The notes beneath the pieces were generated by a model, which made no database searches, had not been told where the DNA came from, and saw only the letters and a program-made list of their open reading frames with translations. The position numbers and the translations under genes are program-made. Positions 1 through 10,100 of a stretch of DNA of 64,000 bases are shown here, in pieces. The DNA is from Trichuris trichiura (taxonomy: Eukaryota > Nematoda > Enoplea > Trichinellida > Trichuridae): NCBI GenBank assembly GCA_037903355.1, contig JBAJFE010000005.1, forward strand, positions 3,286,001-3,350,000. The letters run 5' to 3'. The first letter of the stretch is position 1. Every line of letters starts with the position of its first letter.

Positions 1-1700
1 TCATGTCTCTACTTAGCCCTTTGCCGTTAGCTTCAGAGAAGCTTGTTTTGTTTCTCGAGTTGGATCTTTGTTTTCTGTAACGTTGGATATGTTGTTTTCG
101 GTACTTTACAGCGCGTTTTGTCAGAATATTGGCATGGCAGGGTTTAATCTTCCGGTAGTGATATTCACAAACAGCGCTATTAGGAAAAAGCGGTTTTCTT
201 TTTGCGTTAAAATTATAGCTTACGGATTATGTAACCTGCACACATGTTAAATTTTCAAATGATTACGGTAAGTAATATTATTGTCCTTCGTTAAGGAAAG
301 TTTCACGTTCCAGCTTCTGCGTTTTTTGCTTTTTCGCTTGCTTTGGCGAAAGAAGTCTGGAAAATCGTTCGATAACGATCGGGTGGCTTAATGGAAGCAT
401 TAACAAAGGACCTTGTTCGTGTGCAAGCAGCTTTGCTAAATTATTTGCGTAGGTTTGATTTTCGCCTGATTCACTCTTCGGAGAAGCAGTGCCATGCGCA
501 GGCTGAATTCACTGTTGACACGTACTTACAAATTTGAATTTTGCACCACTCATTCTGGTAAAGTTCCTGCAGCTTCATTGCTGACGGCTTAAATAAGTAA
601 GTAGCTTTCTTGTTGCAGTTGATTACTGGTTTTCGTGACCCAAAAAGCTGCATGATTTTCTCGTTGTTTTTCGATTGAAGTTGTATAGCTAAACGTAGAT
701 TAGCTCGTCTTTAAATCCATTCAGTTGTTGCTCAGGCGCTAAATCGTTAAGGCGAAAAATTATTATCTCTTTAGGGAGGGCTAACGGTCTGTCCAATGAA
801 GCCTACTGTACAGCTGGTCCCTCGATATTGCTTTTCCAAAAGAATTGTCCTTCACGATAGTAAAGCTTAACTGGCTTAACGCGCGTAAATTTTAATGGGG
901 ACTAATTTTTCTCGACTGCGACAAAAGCTCATTGCTAACAGATTTTTCACGCAAGCAATAAATGCTGAATTACCACCATGTCCGGGTAGTACAATCCATC
1001 GACATATAATAATGAATGGAAAACTAGCCGATTCATTTTGACGTGCAAACGACCTGATACAACAAGTACGTTAGCTGCGCTGCACCCAACTGCAGTTGGT
1101 TAGAATAGTCGGCAGCACTCAGTGCCACGCGCACAGTATGGCAAACACATGCAGGTGTAGCGAGCTGTGGAAATAACAGCATGCTATCGTTGCTGTCGCC
1201 TTCTCTAGTAGAGTAAACATCTCGTTCCATTCGCTATTTTGTCTTTCACGTGCTGCCGACGAACTTCTTTTTCTACTTCAAACGGGCGGACCAACCAGTC
1301 GAAGCACGTCATGCCCGAAGCGCACCCGGACGGCGGTCTGCTCCAGGCAGAGAGGTAGAATTGTGCATCACTTCCTCCAATGTTTGTATTCCGTAGGGAC
1401 TTGACGACAGTGGCCAATTTGCTCACGCCATAGTGTCATCTCTTTTAGCAAAGTCACAGGTACCAGTGACACACGTCGTCGTCTTCGTTGGTAGATACAC
1501 GTTTGGGCTCAAGAAACTAAGTTGAAAAGTTTACGCAACTTTATCGCCGATCAAAGTTTGCACACGCAACTGACTCACCGCTGCGAACCGTAAAGTTCTC
1601 TCAACAGTGCGCAATGGTTAGAAGAGTAGTAGTTCTATAAGTGCGCCCCGTTTTTAAAAAGCGTCAATCGCTTTAGACTTCCAATAATTCGACCTTAGAA
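1..1700. other. No confident gene (left flank)
   Basis: I recognise no gene here. The only stretch with some coding character is a minus-strand open frame at 1205-1423 with a basic, helical-looking end (residues such as EVRRQHVKDKI). It has no ATG in frame and no family resemblance, so it could be an exon or chance. The DNA just before 1701 contains the 5' flank of the CRB3-like gene, including a possible trans-splice acceptor (CCTTAG) at about 1692-1698. Confidence 0.4.
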
Positions 1701-1919
1701 ATGGCTCCCGCGGGGCCATCGAGCGGGGTAGTTGCCGCCATTGCCGTTTGCTCCGTATGCGCTGTTGTCCTTGTGGCACTTGCCGTATACTTTGCTTACA
1801 AGAAAATTAAGCAGAGAAGAAAGTGCGAAGGTCAGTACTGGCCAGCCTATGAAGAAGAGAAGAATTGCGGACAGAATTTGCCTCCTTTACCTCCTCCGGC
1901 CATTGAGGGATTGATCTGA
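1701..1919 (+). CDS. Crumbs/CRB3-like single-pass membrane protein, 72 aa
   Basis: This is a 72-residue protein with a short N-terminus, one transmembrane helix at about residues 9-33, a basic stop-transfer stretch (KKIKQRRK) and a proline-rich cytoplasmic tail. The tail matches Crumbs in order: a FERM-binding-type motif (EGQYWPAYEEE, residues 43-53, compare EGTYxPSxEE in CRB3) and a C-terminal PDZ-ligand-type end (PPPAIEGLI; Crumbs ends PPEERLI). Crumbs tails recruit PALS1/PATJ and PAR6 at apical membranes to set epithelial polarity. There is no long EGF/laminin ectodomain and no signal peptide, so this is a minimal CRB3-type form, or the last exon of a longer gene. CCTTAG lies 2 nt before the ATG and could be a trans-splice or ordinary acceptor. 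The arginine of the ERLI motif is replaced by glycine. Confidence 0.7.
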   Translation: MAPAGPSSGVVAAIAVCSVCAVVLVALAVYFAYKKIKQRRKCEGQYWPAYEEEKNCGQNLPPLPPPAIEGLI

Positions 1920-2938
1920 TTGTCTCCTTGAAGAATGACCAAAATAGGAAAGCGCAGGCAGTTGCTCCGGTGGGACCAAAACCTGTTCAGTCGAGAAACG
2001 GGTACTTCTTACTTTTACTCCGTACCGGTTTGCCCGTTTCCTTCATTGAGAACCAGTTGCGTCTTCAACGATTTGTTGACTGTGTGTTTTGGAAGAGAGT
2101 AAATCCCAACCGGTCAAGTTTATAAGCTTCTCTCGTCACTTCACGTCTCCTAATCCCTTGTACATTCTCTTCTGCTCACTATTGAACCTGCTTTTCAATG
2201 CTTGTACTTTAATTTTTATAGCATTTACAACTATCGCTTCTCAATCTATAAAAATACACTTAATTCTATGATTGTCTGATCGTCCACACAAGACTCCTAT
2301 TTTCTCTTAGAATTCAGGGTTACATGGCTTCTGCTCGTGGCTGTCAGATTTCAACGTCTACTCCATCTATTGGCTGCCAGCGAACCGACATGCTACATTT
2401 CTTAGCGCGTAACTAGCGACCGCAGTCGTTGTACGATAAGCTTGTTCAAAAACTGGTTTTCTGACCCTCAATGCCTTTTCCATTATGCTGCAGAATGGTG
2501 TGACTAGTTAATTCAGTTTAATTTACCACCAGTTCTCTCGTAACCTCAATATGCGCTGCGTAAATGTATTACTACCGTTCCGGTCGCGTTCCTGTAGTAG
2601 TAAAAGCCTCCGCGGACGAAGCGCAGTCATGTACGAAACAGTATGCGCACGTTGCTTTGTCATTCTATACAAACTGTTGCATACTTAACATTATTTAGGT
2701 CTTTGGGAATAAAATTAAATTACATTGACTCGGTCGCAGGTGAAACTATGATACACTTATTCTTTTTAATGCTGCAATTGATGTAGTCGCATGCTTGTTA
2801 AACTCTTAAGTGCGTATCATATTGTCTTTACTCTTCAAAACGACTTAGCCAATGAAAAGTTCTTTAAAAAAGTACCATAAGGGTCGAAGCATTGACTGGA
2901 CAAAAGAATTCGTCTAAGGCTCAAAGACAAAAAACAGA
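1920..2938. other. Intergenic, no gene seen
   Basis: AT-rich spacer between the CRB3-like gene and the convergent COQ3 stop codon. Open frames here are short and have no coding character. It should hold both 3' ends; AATAAAATT at about 2708-2716 could serve as a polyadenylation signal on the plus strand. Confidence 0.5.
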
Positions 2939-3778
2939 CTAACCTTTGATAGCGCACAAAGCATAGTGTATGCCCGTATAAGCGGTCCAAAACCATTGGT
3001 TTGTAAGCGGATTGTAAAGAAAACCGTGGATCATTTTGACGGCGCAGTTGTGGCGTTCGAGCATCGATTTTAAATCTTCCGGTGGCGTAAACTTTTCCCA
3101 GTCGTGAACGCCTTTGGGCACAAGGCCAAGTACATTCTCGGCAACGTATACTGCCAGAAAGCGAGCCAGCTGCGTCTTGTTCATCGTTGTATAAAATAAC
3201 AGTCCACCTGGTTTAACCAGTTCGACGCTCTTTTGGACAAAATGCTCCCTATTGCCGACGTGTTCAAGAACTTCGGAAGCAACAAAGGCGTCAAACTGGG
3301 CAACTCCGAAAACTTGAGAAAATGTGTCAATATCGGCAACGGCATATTGCAATCGTTCAGCGACTTTACTGTTCAGCTTTGAATGTTCCTTTGCTACTTG
3401 GACGCTTTCCAAATCTGTATCGGCTCCGTATACTTTGGCTCCCAATGTAGCCAGTCGTTCGCTTAACAACCCGCCACCGCAACCAACTTCAGCTATGCTT
3501 AGCCCCATTAAAGGAGTAGCGCTTTGGATAGACGACTTAACCAAATGCAAGCTGACAGCGTCGCGTATCCATGGAACACGTATACCATTCAAAGAATGCA
3601 GAAGCTTAAAAGGACCGGCCGGCTGCCACCATGTTTTGCTGAGTTCGGCAAATCGGCGCATCTCCTCAAGGTCACGAGTTGAGGAATCTGCACTATTTTG
3701 GGCCATGGAAAAAAGACGAAAAGAAGCGCTAACGCGAAAACGATTCGAACAAAATCTAACCAGCGACCAAGTTGACAT
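2939..3778 (-). CDS. COQ3: Ubiquinone biosynthesis O-methyltransferase, mitochondrial
   Basis: Intronless 279-aa frame. COQ3 is the SAM-dependent O-methyltransferase that acts twice in coenzyme Q synthesis on the matrix side of the inner mitochondrial membrane. The N-terminus (about residues 1-25) is rich in R and S with few acids, as in a mitochondrial targeting peptide. The family signature WWQPAGPFKLLHSLN is at about residues 50-64, SAM motif I (IAEVGCGGGLL) at 95-105, and the post-motif ASEVLEHVG at 167-175. Length fits the family. Its ATG is only 27 nt after the NDUFA6 stop on the same strand, so it is probably the third cistron of a BRK1-NDUFA6-COQ3 unit. The sequence TTGCGCTAG just before the start (cut at 3786/3787) is a good trans-splice acceptor. 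Confidence 0.93.
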   Translation of the reverse strand: MSTWSLVRFCSNRFRVSASFRLFSMAQNSADSSTRDLEEMRRFAELSKTWWQPAGPFKLLHSLNGIRVPWIRDAVSLHLVKSSIQSATPLMGLSIAEVGCGGGLLSERLATLGAKVYGADTDLESVQVAKEHSKLNSKVAERLQYAVADIDTFSQVFGVAQFDAFVASEVLEHVGNREHFVQKSVELVKPGGLLFYTTMNKTQLARFLAVYVAENVLGLVPKGVHDWEKFTPPEDLKSMLERHNCAVKMIHGFLYNPLTNQWFWTAYTGIHYALCAIKG

Positions 3779-3785
3779 AGTTGAA

Positions 3786-3796
3786 ACTAGCGCAAC
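3786..3796 (-). promoter_or_regulatory. Possible trans-splice acceptor before COQ3
   Basis: On the minus strand TTGCGCTAG ends 8 nt before the COQ3 ATG and lies inside the 27-nt gap after the NDUFA6 stop. With so short a gap there is no room for a separate promoter, so a spliced-leader acceptor is the simplest way to give COQ3 its own mRNA 5' end. This is inference; no leader sequence is visible in the window. Confidence 0.35.
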
Positions 3797-3805
3797 GGAC
3801 GAGCT

Positions 3806-4250
3806 TCAGTTCTGGCCGGAAAGGAATTTGGACATGAAGTCAGTAGGCTTCTTCTCCTTGTATTCTCCAAACAAGACGTTCAGTAACACATTGCCGGGAG
3901 TCCAAGCTTGCTCAACGCTGTACAATTCTTGTTCTGCTTTATGCACTAGCATATCAATGATTCGAATATCTCTGATGTGAGCATTTTGCATGAACTGTGC
4001 TTTTATCGCGTCATGCAATTTTGCTTCGGGCAAGTGTAAACGATAAAGGTAGTTCAGCGTAGGAATGAACTTAGTCCTTAAAAGTAAAAATTTAGTACGT
4101 CTACGCGCTGTATGCAATAGTAAAAACGAACCAACGTTTATAGACTGCGAGTACGCGGCAACGGGCTTCTTCGGGGGAACGCGAGACAATAGGCTTAACG
4201 CTTTTGGTAAACGTTTTACCTGTAAGTTGAGTACCTGCTCGAAAGCTCAT
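3806..4250 (-). CDS. NDUFA6: NADH:ubiquinone oxidoreductase subunit NDUFA6 (B14, LYR family)
   Basis: Two exons, 4132-4250 and 3806-4076, joined across a 55-bp intron that ends TTTTAAG; the joined protein has 129 aa, against 128 in human. It is an accessory subunit of mitochondrial complex I that binds the acyl carrier protein. Family matches: KSVKPIVSRSPEEARCRV near the N-terminus, an aromatic YKRW at the exon junction, NAHIRDIRIIDMLVHKAEQE in the middle, and DFMSKFL near the C-terminus. The LYR tripeptide is replaced by VYK (RVLAVYKRW). The intron interrupts the Trp codon. The ATG starts 2 nt after the BRK1 stop, and COQ3 follows 27 nt after this stop. Confidence 0.9.
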
Positions 4251-4252
4251 AA

Positions 4253-4611
4253 TTAATTTAGCGCGCCGCTCCTGACAACCTGAAACGTTTCCTTGTATAA
4301 ACAGTACAGAGTCCAAAGTAGCGCAAGTAAATTGTCCAACTTACGCTAGCTTCTAAAAAGTCTATTTTCTTTTCCAAAGCATTCAATTTCTCGTTCATCA
4401 ACGCAAACTTGTGCCGGCACGACAGTTCTGCAATGCAACATTAGAGACAAGAGCCAAAGACAGCCGTTTCGCACTGACCAAAGCTCGTCAGGAAATCTGC
4501 AATCTTTTTGACGTTTACGGAAAAGACGTTTATAAACTCTCGATTGTTCCAATCTTCTTGCAACTGTGCTGCAACGTCGTTTCGCGAGCTGCCAGCGTAA
4601 CCACCACTCAT
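4253..4611 (-). CDS. BRK1: BRICK1 / HSPC300, WAVE regulatory complex subunit
   Basis: Three exons (4479-4611, 4345-4427, 4253-4291) give an 84-aa helical protein; human BRK1 has 75. It is the smallest subunit of the WAVE/SCAR complex that drives Arp2/3-dependent actin branching. Matches to the family are dense: QLQEDWNNREFINV, then VKKIADFLTSFELSCRHKF across intron 1, then LMNEKLNALEKKIDFLEA. Introns are 51 and 53 bp with GT/AG ends. The last exon encodes a short divergent tail (ETFQVVRSGALN). Its TAA is 2 nt upstream of the NDUFA6 ATG, so the two cistrons almost overlap. The last exon is the least certain part; its acceptor is TATACAAG. Confidence 0.87.
4280..4291 (-). promoter_or_regulatory. 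Possible trans-splice acceptor for NDUFA6 inside BRK1 exon 3
   Basis: On the minus strand AAACGTTTCAG ends about 30 nt before the NDUFA6 ATG, within the last coding exon of BRK1. If used by a spliced leader it would separate NDUFA6 from BRK1 while destroying the BRK1 message, as in operons that lack an intercistronic spacer. Inference only. Confidence 0.3.
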
Positions 4612-5901
4612 AACAACATTAAACGTCCAGCTGGCTTACAGTAAGGCAACCGAAAACTAAAAACACCTGCGCATCATTTTTTTAAAAAAATGCTGTTACT
4701 GTCATGGTGAACTTAAATTTTGCGCAAGAACTGCGAATACTGGTCGTTAGAGTAGCTTCAGAATTTAAAAATTTATTGCCAAACGACAGAATTTATGGGG
4801 AATTATTAAATCTGCAATGCATAATGTTTTTTGGAATTATTGTTTTCCGCCAATATTTTAAAACGCGTTAATTCAAACCTAAAGAGAGCGAGTTTTAAAG
4901 CGGTGTTTTGGTGCTGCCATTTAGCGCTCAAACCTGGCAAGCTGCTTACAGTACGCCAGAGAATGCAGGTTTTGCTATGCGAAAACGATGCTGCCTTGTT
5001 CTTTCTTTATTATTAGACATGCTTGCAATTCGGTTTTATTTTAAAGTATTTCTAAACCAAAATGTAATACTTAGATTTCGGTTAAGCTTACGAAAAAGGA
5101 TGGCAGGATGGAGGTAGAAGATTACAGTATGTTTTTATTCACGACAGTACTGTCCTTCACTTGTCTATGCTTAATCCAACGTGTAAGGGTTTTGCTCAGG
5201 TTTAGATTTAAATAAAAACAGAAGAAAGTGGGAAGCATTTTCTTGGAACCTGCATTTTGTGGCGTACGGTAGAATAATGTAAAGCGCTCTAGTGCTCTGC
5301 TAACGTGAAAGATTGGGCCTCGAGTACTACTTAATATTTTATGCCATTTTCAAACATGCAGAAACTTTGTTAACTAGTTCTGATTCATTTCTGTTTGAAC
5401 CTACTAAATGCACACGGTTAGCAGGCATTCAATTCGTGTTAGAAAAGCACTCAGACTCCTTTAGCGCATTATAAAGAATCAGTTTTCATGAATTTTTTGC
5501 TTTCTCATTATTTCGTTGCTGCAGATATGCCGTTGAAAAGGAGTTTGTTTTAATACGGCGACTAAGGTTGGTTTTGTTCTTCGAAACGCCACAAAAGCGC
5601 AGCTGCAATTCACTTTTATTAATGCTGAGAGCAAAGGCAGTATTGTACCTAATGTAATTTAGGCCTATGGTTACGGTTATTGCTCTGTTGTCACCGTAAG
5701 ATCTGCCTAAATTTATTGCTTAAATATGTATTCTAACCGATTAGCATTCAATTTTTCATGTACTGATCCCGCTGAAGCAAGAAGAAGGAAACTGCAGTGA
5801 TTTTCCTGATAATTACCTGAACATCATACTGTACTGCCAACGCGTTACTGTTTCTTGAGGGTGCCGAAATTTTGGCTTAGTTTTTTCGTTCGTTACCGAT
5901 C
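4612..5901. other. Divergent intergenic region (BRK1 operon / RPL10A)
   Basis: About 1.3 kb between the start of the minus-strand BRK1 cluster and the plus-strand RPL10A start, so it should contain both promoters. Frames up to about 70 aa are present (for example at 4831 and 4908) but none resembles a protein. Pyrimidine-rich TTTTTTCGTTCGTTACC directly before the RPL10A ATG may be the 5'-TOP-like leader expected for ribosomal protein mRNAs. Confidence 0.5.
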
Positions 5902-6915
5902 ATGAGGTTAGGCGTCTCTCGTGGCTTTTATAACAAGTTTTAGCTTTTTTATTTTTTAGCAAAATCACCCGAGACGTCTTGATCGATGCAATAAACACGG
6001 TACTGCAGGGTGCCGAGAAGAAGAAGCGGAAATTTCGCGAAACCGTTGAGCTGCAGGTCGTTCTAAAGAACTACGATCCACAGAAGGATAAGCGTTTCTC
6101 GGGAAATGTTCGGTGCGTATATAATTTGGTCTTGTAGATGGTACGCGAATGGCTTGTTGTCGCGATTCCATACCATATGTTTTTGCTGTGTCGAAATGAT
6201 GAAAACTTCATGCACCACGCAGAATAACCCTGTTGATCAATTCCCTAGTCTGACTAGCTATTCAAGCTTCTTGTTTCTCTTGGTTGACGTTGCAGATTTA
6301 CAGTATTGCGCTTACAGGTTGAAGTACGTGCCTCGTCCGAGAATGACGGTGTGTATTCTGGGTGACCAACAACACATTGACGAGGCAAACGCGAACAATC
6401 TGCCAAGCAGGGACGTTGAAGCTTTGAAAAAATTGAACAAAGACAAAAAGGCAATCAAGAAACTCGGTTCCGACTTTTTTGATTGTCTGCTTGCAGCCTT
6501 TAAATAGGCGTTAATCTTTATAGCTAAATCGTATGATGCCTTCTTGGCATCCGAGTCGCTTATTAAGCAGATTCCACGTCTGCTAGGTCCCGGATTGAAC
6601 AGATTAGGAAAGTTTCCAACGGTCGTTTCTCATAATGAGACCTTGCTAAGCAAAGTGGAGGAGGTGAAGTCCACGGTGAAATTCCAAATGAAAAAGGTAA
6701 CTCTTATCGTGTCTTGCTCTACTGTCAATTTTCTTATTATTCAGGTACTTTGTTTGGGCGTTGCCATTGGACATGTCGGCATGTCAACGGACGAACTGAT
6801 GAGCAACATTGCTTTGGCGATCAACTTCCTGGTTTCCTTGCTGAAGAAGAACTGGCAAAATATTCGCTGTATTTACATCAAGTCAACAATGGGCCCATCC
6901 CAGCGCATCTACTGA
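5902..6915 (+). CDS. RPL10A: 60S ribosomal protein L10a (uL1)
   Basis: Five exons: 5902-5906, 5960-6112, 6318-6466, 6524-6696 and 6745-6915, with introns of 53, 205, 57 and 48 bp. Together they give 216 aa, against 217 in human. It forms the L1 stalk of the large subunit, next to the E site. Near-identical blocks include [64 protein letters not shown] and [13 protein letters not shown]. The first exon is only ATGAG followed by GT; spliced to CAAAATC it restores MSKITRD, matching the family start. An unspliced read of exon 3 into intron 3 ends at a stop, so the intron at 6467 is required. NAE1 follows 219 bp downstream on the same strand. Confidence 0.95.
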
Positions 6916-7134
6916 TGCACTTTGTTTATCGGCCAAATTAAACGATGTGTTGAAAATGTCTTATCGAGCTTTCACGTGGCTATATCCCTATCCCATACTT
7001 GGCCTAACTTGCAATAATAACCAAAAATAGATGTCAAAGAATTATTAACATAATTTTTCGTGTAAACTTTCGCGGTATCTGTTTAGATGGAATGTTCCGC
7101 GAATACTCGTTGGCTTAACGATTAGTTTTAAGAT

Positions 7135-10100
7135 ATGACTTTGGATGTTGTACCAAATGCTGAAGCAGATGAATTGTTGGAGTCAAGGAAGTTGGTACGT
7201 TACGATAGACAACTTCGTCTTTGGGAACACCACGGGCAGGATAGATTGGAAAAGGCGCGAGTTTGCTTGCTGAATGCAACTGCAACCGGCTGCGAGGCTC
7301 TGAAGAGTCTTGTTTTGCCAGGAATTGGCAGTTTCACCATCGTTGACGGTGACAAAGACGACTCGGAGAATGCGACGAATAATTTTTTCCTCGACTTTGA
7401 TATGTCCGGTCAGCCAAAAGCTAAAATCGCCAGCGAACGTCTAATGGTCAAAGATAACGGTTCGTCGAGTTCATTTATTGGTTTATTCTTTCTTGCAGAT
7501 GCTGAATCCCGAAGTTGTGGGCAACTATGTAAACGAAAGTCCGGAAGAGGTGTTTGCTTACAATCCGCACTTTTTTGACAATTTTTCCGTTGTCATTGGA
7601 ACGAATCTCAGCGAAAGGTTTGCGCACACCATTGGCGAATACCTTTGGTTTAGCCAGATACCTTTTTTGCTATGTAAATCGTACGGTCTAGTTGGATATC
7701 TAAGAATTGCTGTACCCGAACACTGCGTATTCGAAGCTCGACCGGAAAATCCGTTCACCGACTTTATGTTGGACGAAATGGCGGTTCCGCTGCTTCAGTT
7801 TGCCGACTCGTTGGACATAGATGGCATGAGCTACGAAGCTTTCAAAGGTTTACCTTACCTTCTACTGATCGTAAAGGCATTGGATCGTTGGCGTTTGTGC
7901 ACCGGTAAATTAAATGCTCTTCCCGAAACGTCAGAGGAAGTCGAAAGCCTTAAAGTTAGATGTCTTTGTTTGTATCTTTTCTTGCGTCTATTTGGAATGG
8001 TCTTTTAGGCATGTTTGGAGTCCATGGTAAAATGCGAAGGCCGAGATGCCGCGGAATCCATTAGTACGAATGTTGTTGAAGCGTTGGCCGCTTTAAATAA
8101 GTGCGTAGAACGATCAGAGATTCCGGAAAATGTATGGGATGTGTTGAAAAATCCGTGCGCACACGATCCGCAGTTGAATTGCAACTCGTTCTGGATACTT
8201 GTTCACGCATTGAAGTGTTTTGTCGAAAATGAAGGCGATGGTCGCTTGCCGCTGCGTGGCTCGTTGCCTGACATGTCGTCGGATACTGACTTGTACATTC
8301 GTTTGCAAAATATTTACAAGGATAAAGCCCACGCAGACGCTCTTATCGTTCATAACTACGTTTTGCAGTGCATTGCTCAATTGGGAGAGTGCGAAGATGT
8401 GCCACAGATTACCTTCGAAGAAACAAAACGGTTTTGCCGAAATGCCGCTTTTCTACGTGTCATCAAAGGCCGCTCTCTTAAACAGGAATTTTCCAAAGGT
8501 TTGAACTATTCTGTTCCATTACTTTTCTCATAGTGCCATAAGCAACTTTTCGTTAATAATATTCTCTTTTTGTGAGCAGACTGAAAGATGAAAGTAACTG
8601 TTACGCAGGGCAAAGTATTCTTGGCATTCGAATTTATGCGTATACGTCAAACAGGAGACAGCTCGGGTGTCCCAGCCAAAGTTGACTTTCCAAGGGGGCT
8701 CATTGTCAACGCAGGGAAAACGCTTTCAAAAAAAACCGAGTTTCCATTATCATTGTACGCCGACGACTGAGCCAGATTGTCCTGAACACTCTTCTCGCCT
8801 TATCTTTTGTCGTTGCAATTAAAATTGCCCTTTTTGAAAGCGTTTTCCTTGCATTGACCATCAGAACAAGAACAGGCGCGTAAAACGTTAGTCTCTGTCA
8901 TATTAATTTTTCCTGCGCGTAAGTTTTGTTATCTTTTCATACTGTCAGCTCTGTTTTCATAGTCGCCTTTATCGTAGATCAGATGTACTGTAATTTTGAG
9001 GATGAAAACCTGCGTACCCGTTACAAAACAGTGTAAAATAAACCGTGCTTCTTCTATGTGAATTAACGGTAGGTTTAATTAACATGTTAATAGTAAAATG
9101 CACGAAAAAAGCTTCTATACCTTTAGTCCTGCGAAAGCCTATATTCTTCAGGTGTTTATTAGCGAGGTGACATCAGAAGGCTCTTCTTTCATTATTTCAC
9201 CGCTGAGGATGAGTGGCAGAAAAACTCGAAAGCTTCGGTTTGGTTACCTTTACATTGAATGATAAGCAGGGTGACCTTATAGTAAAATGTTTTACTATGA
9301 AAAGCTACGAACCCTTTAAGAAAAGCTTTGTCTCCAGAGGCTGCATTTCCGCGAGGTTGTGTTATAGTAGTTCGATTTAAGGGTTTTCTGCCTTTTTTGA
9401 CTGATAACTCGCGGGTTTAAATGTATAATTCTTGTTTGAACGATTTCCCACTTTTCTTTTGGATAACAGTGATTCGAGGGTATTTATAGGTCTTATTATC
9501 CGAAAAGTTTTGCGCTCTAAGCTTCGTTCTTTGTCAACATCTGTTTGTTACGTTTTTCTTTGTGCGTTTAATAGTAATTCCATGATGCGTTTATGGATGT
9601 TCTGTTATTTAACGCTAAAAAATGAGATGTGAAGTCCTGAATGGTTCATGTATAGGAGAATATTCCAAAGTTCGATATGTTTGAGGACATTGAACATGGA
9701 ACTCGACTTGCTCCATCAGCTAGATGTATTATTAAAAAATTTGGCTATTCTTGGAATAAGTTATTTCCATAAAACAAGTAAAAGCTGTAGATTTTGAAAT
9801 AGTGTAAGAATTGCCTTTGTTGCAGATGGCATTTTTTGGGCTATCCCCGCGCCACCGTCTGTCTCCGCAATGCCACATGGACTAAGTATTGTAAGGGGTG
9901 CGACTTCACGTTGGTAAACTTAGACAAGAAATTACCTGTTGAAATATACAGGTGTGAATTTATAATTGATGAAAACAAAAGAAGAGTTTCTAATAAAAGC
10001 TAAGGATATCACGAGAGTGATAAAGAAGATAAATAGGGCAGAGAAATGATATATGCACCGCAAATCTGTTAATATGAATAAATAAGCCGTTATACTTAAA

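Noticed and set aside
3324..3980. 218-codon plus-strand frame
   Set aside because: It lies antisense to COQ3 and NDUFA6, both of which are clear family members; a shadow frame.
5101..5125. Alternative first exon for RPL10A (ATGGCAGGATGGAG followed by GT)
   Set aside because: It would give MAGWSKITRD over a ~0.85-kb intron; the ATGAG at 5902 with a 53-bp intron gives the family-like MSKITRD.
8588..8770. 60-codon plus-strand frame just after NAE1 exon 3
   Set aside because: NAE1 homology jumps directly from the end of exon 3 to 11185 with matching phase; this frame has no NAE1 similarity and is intronic.
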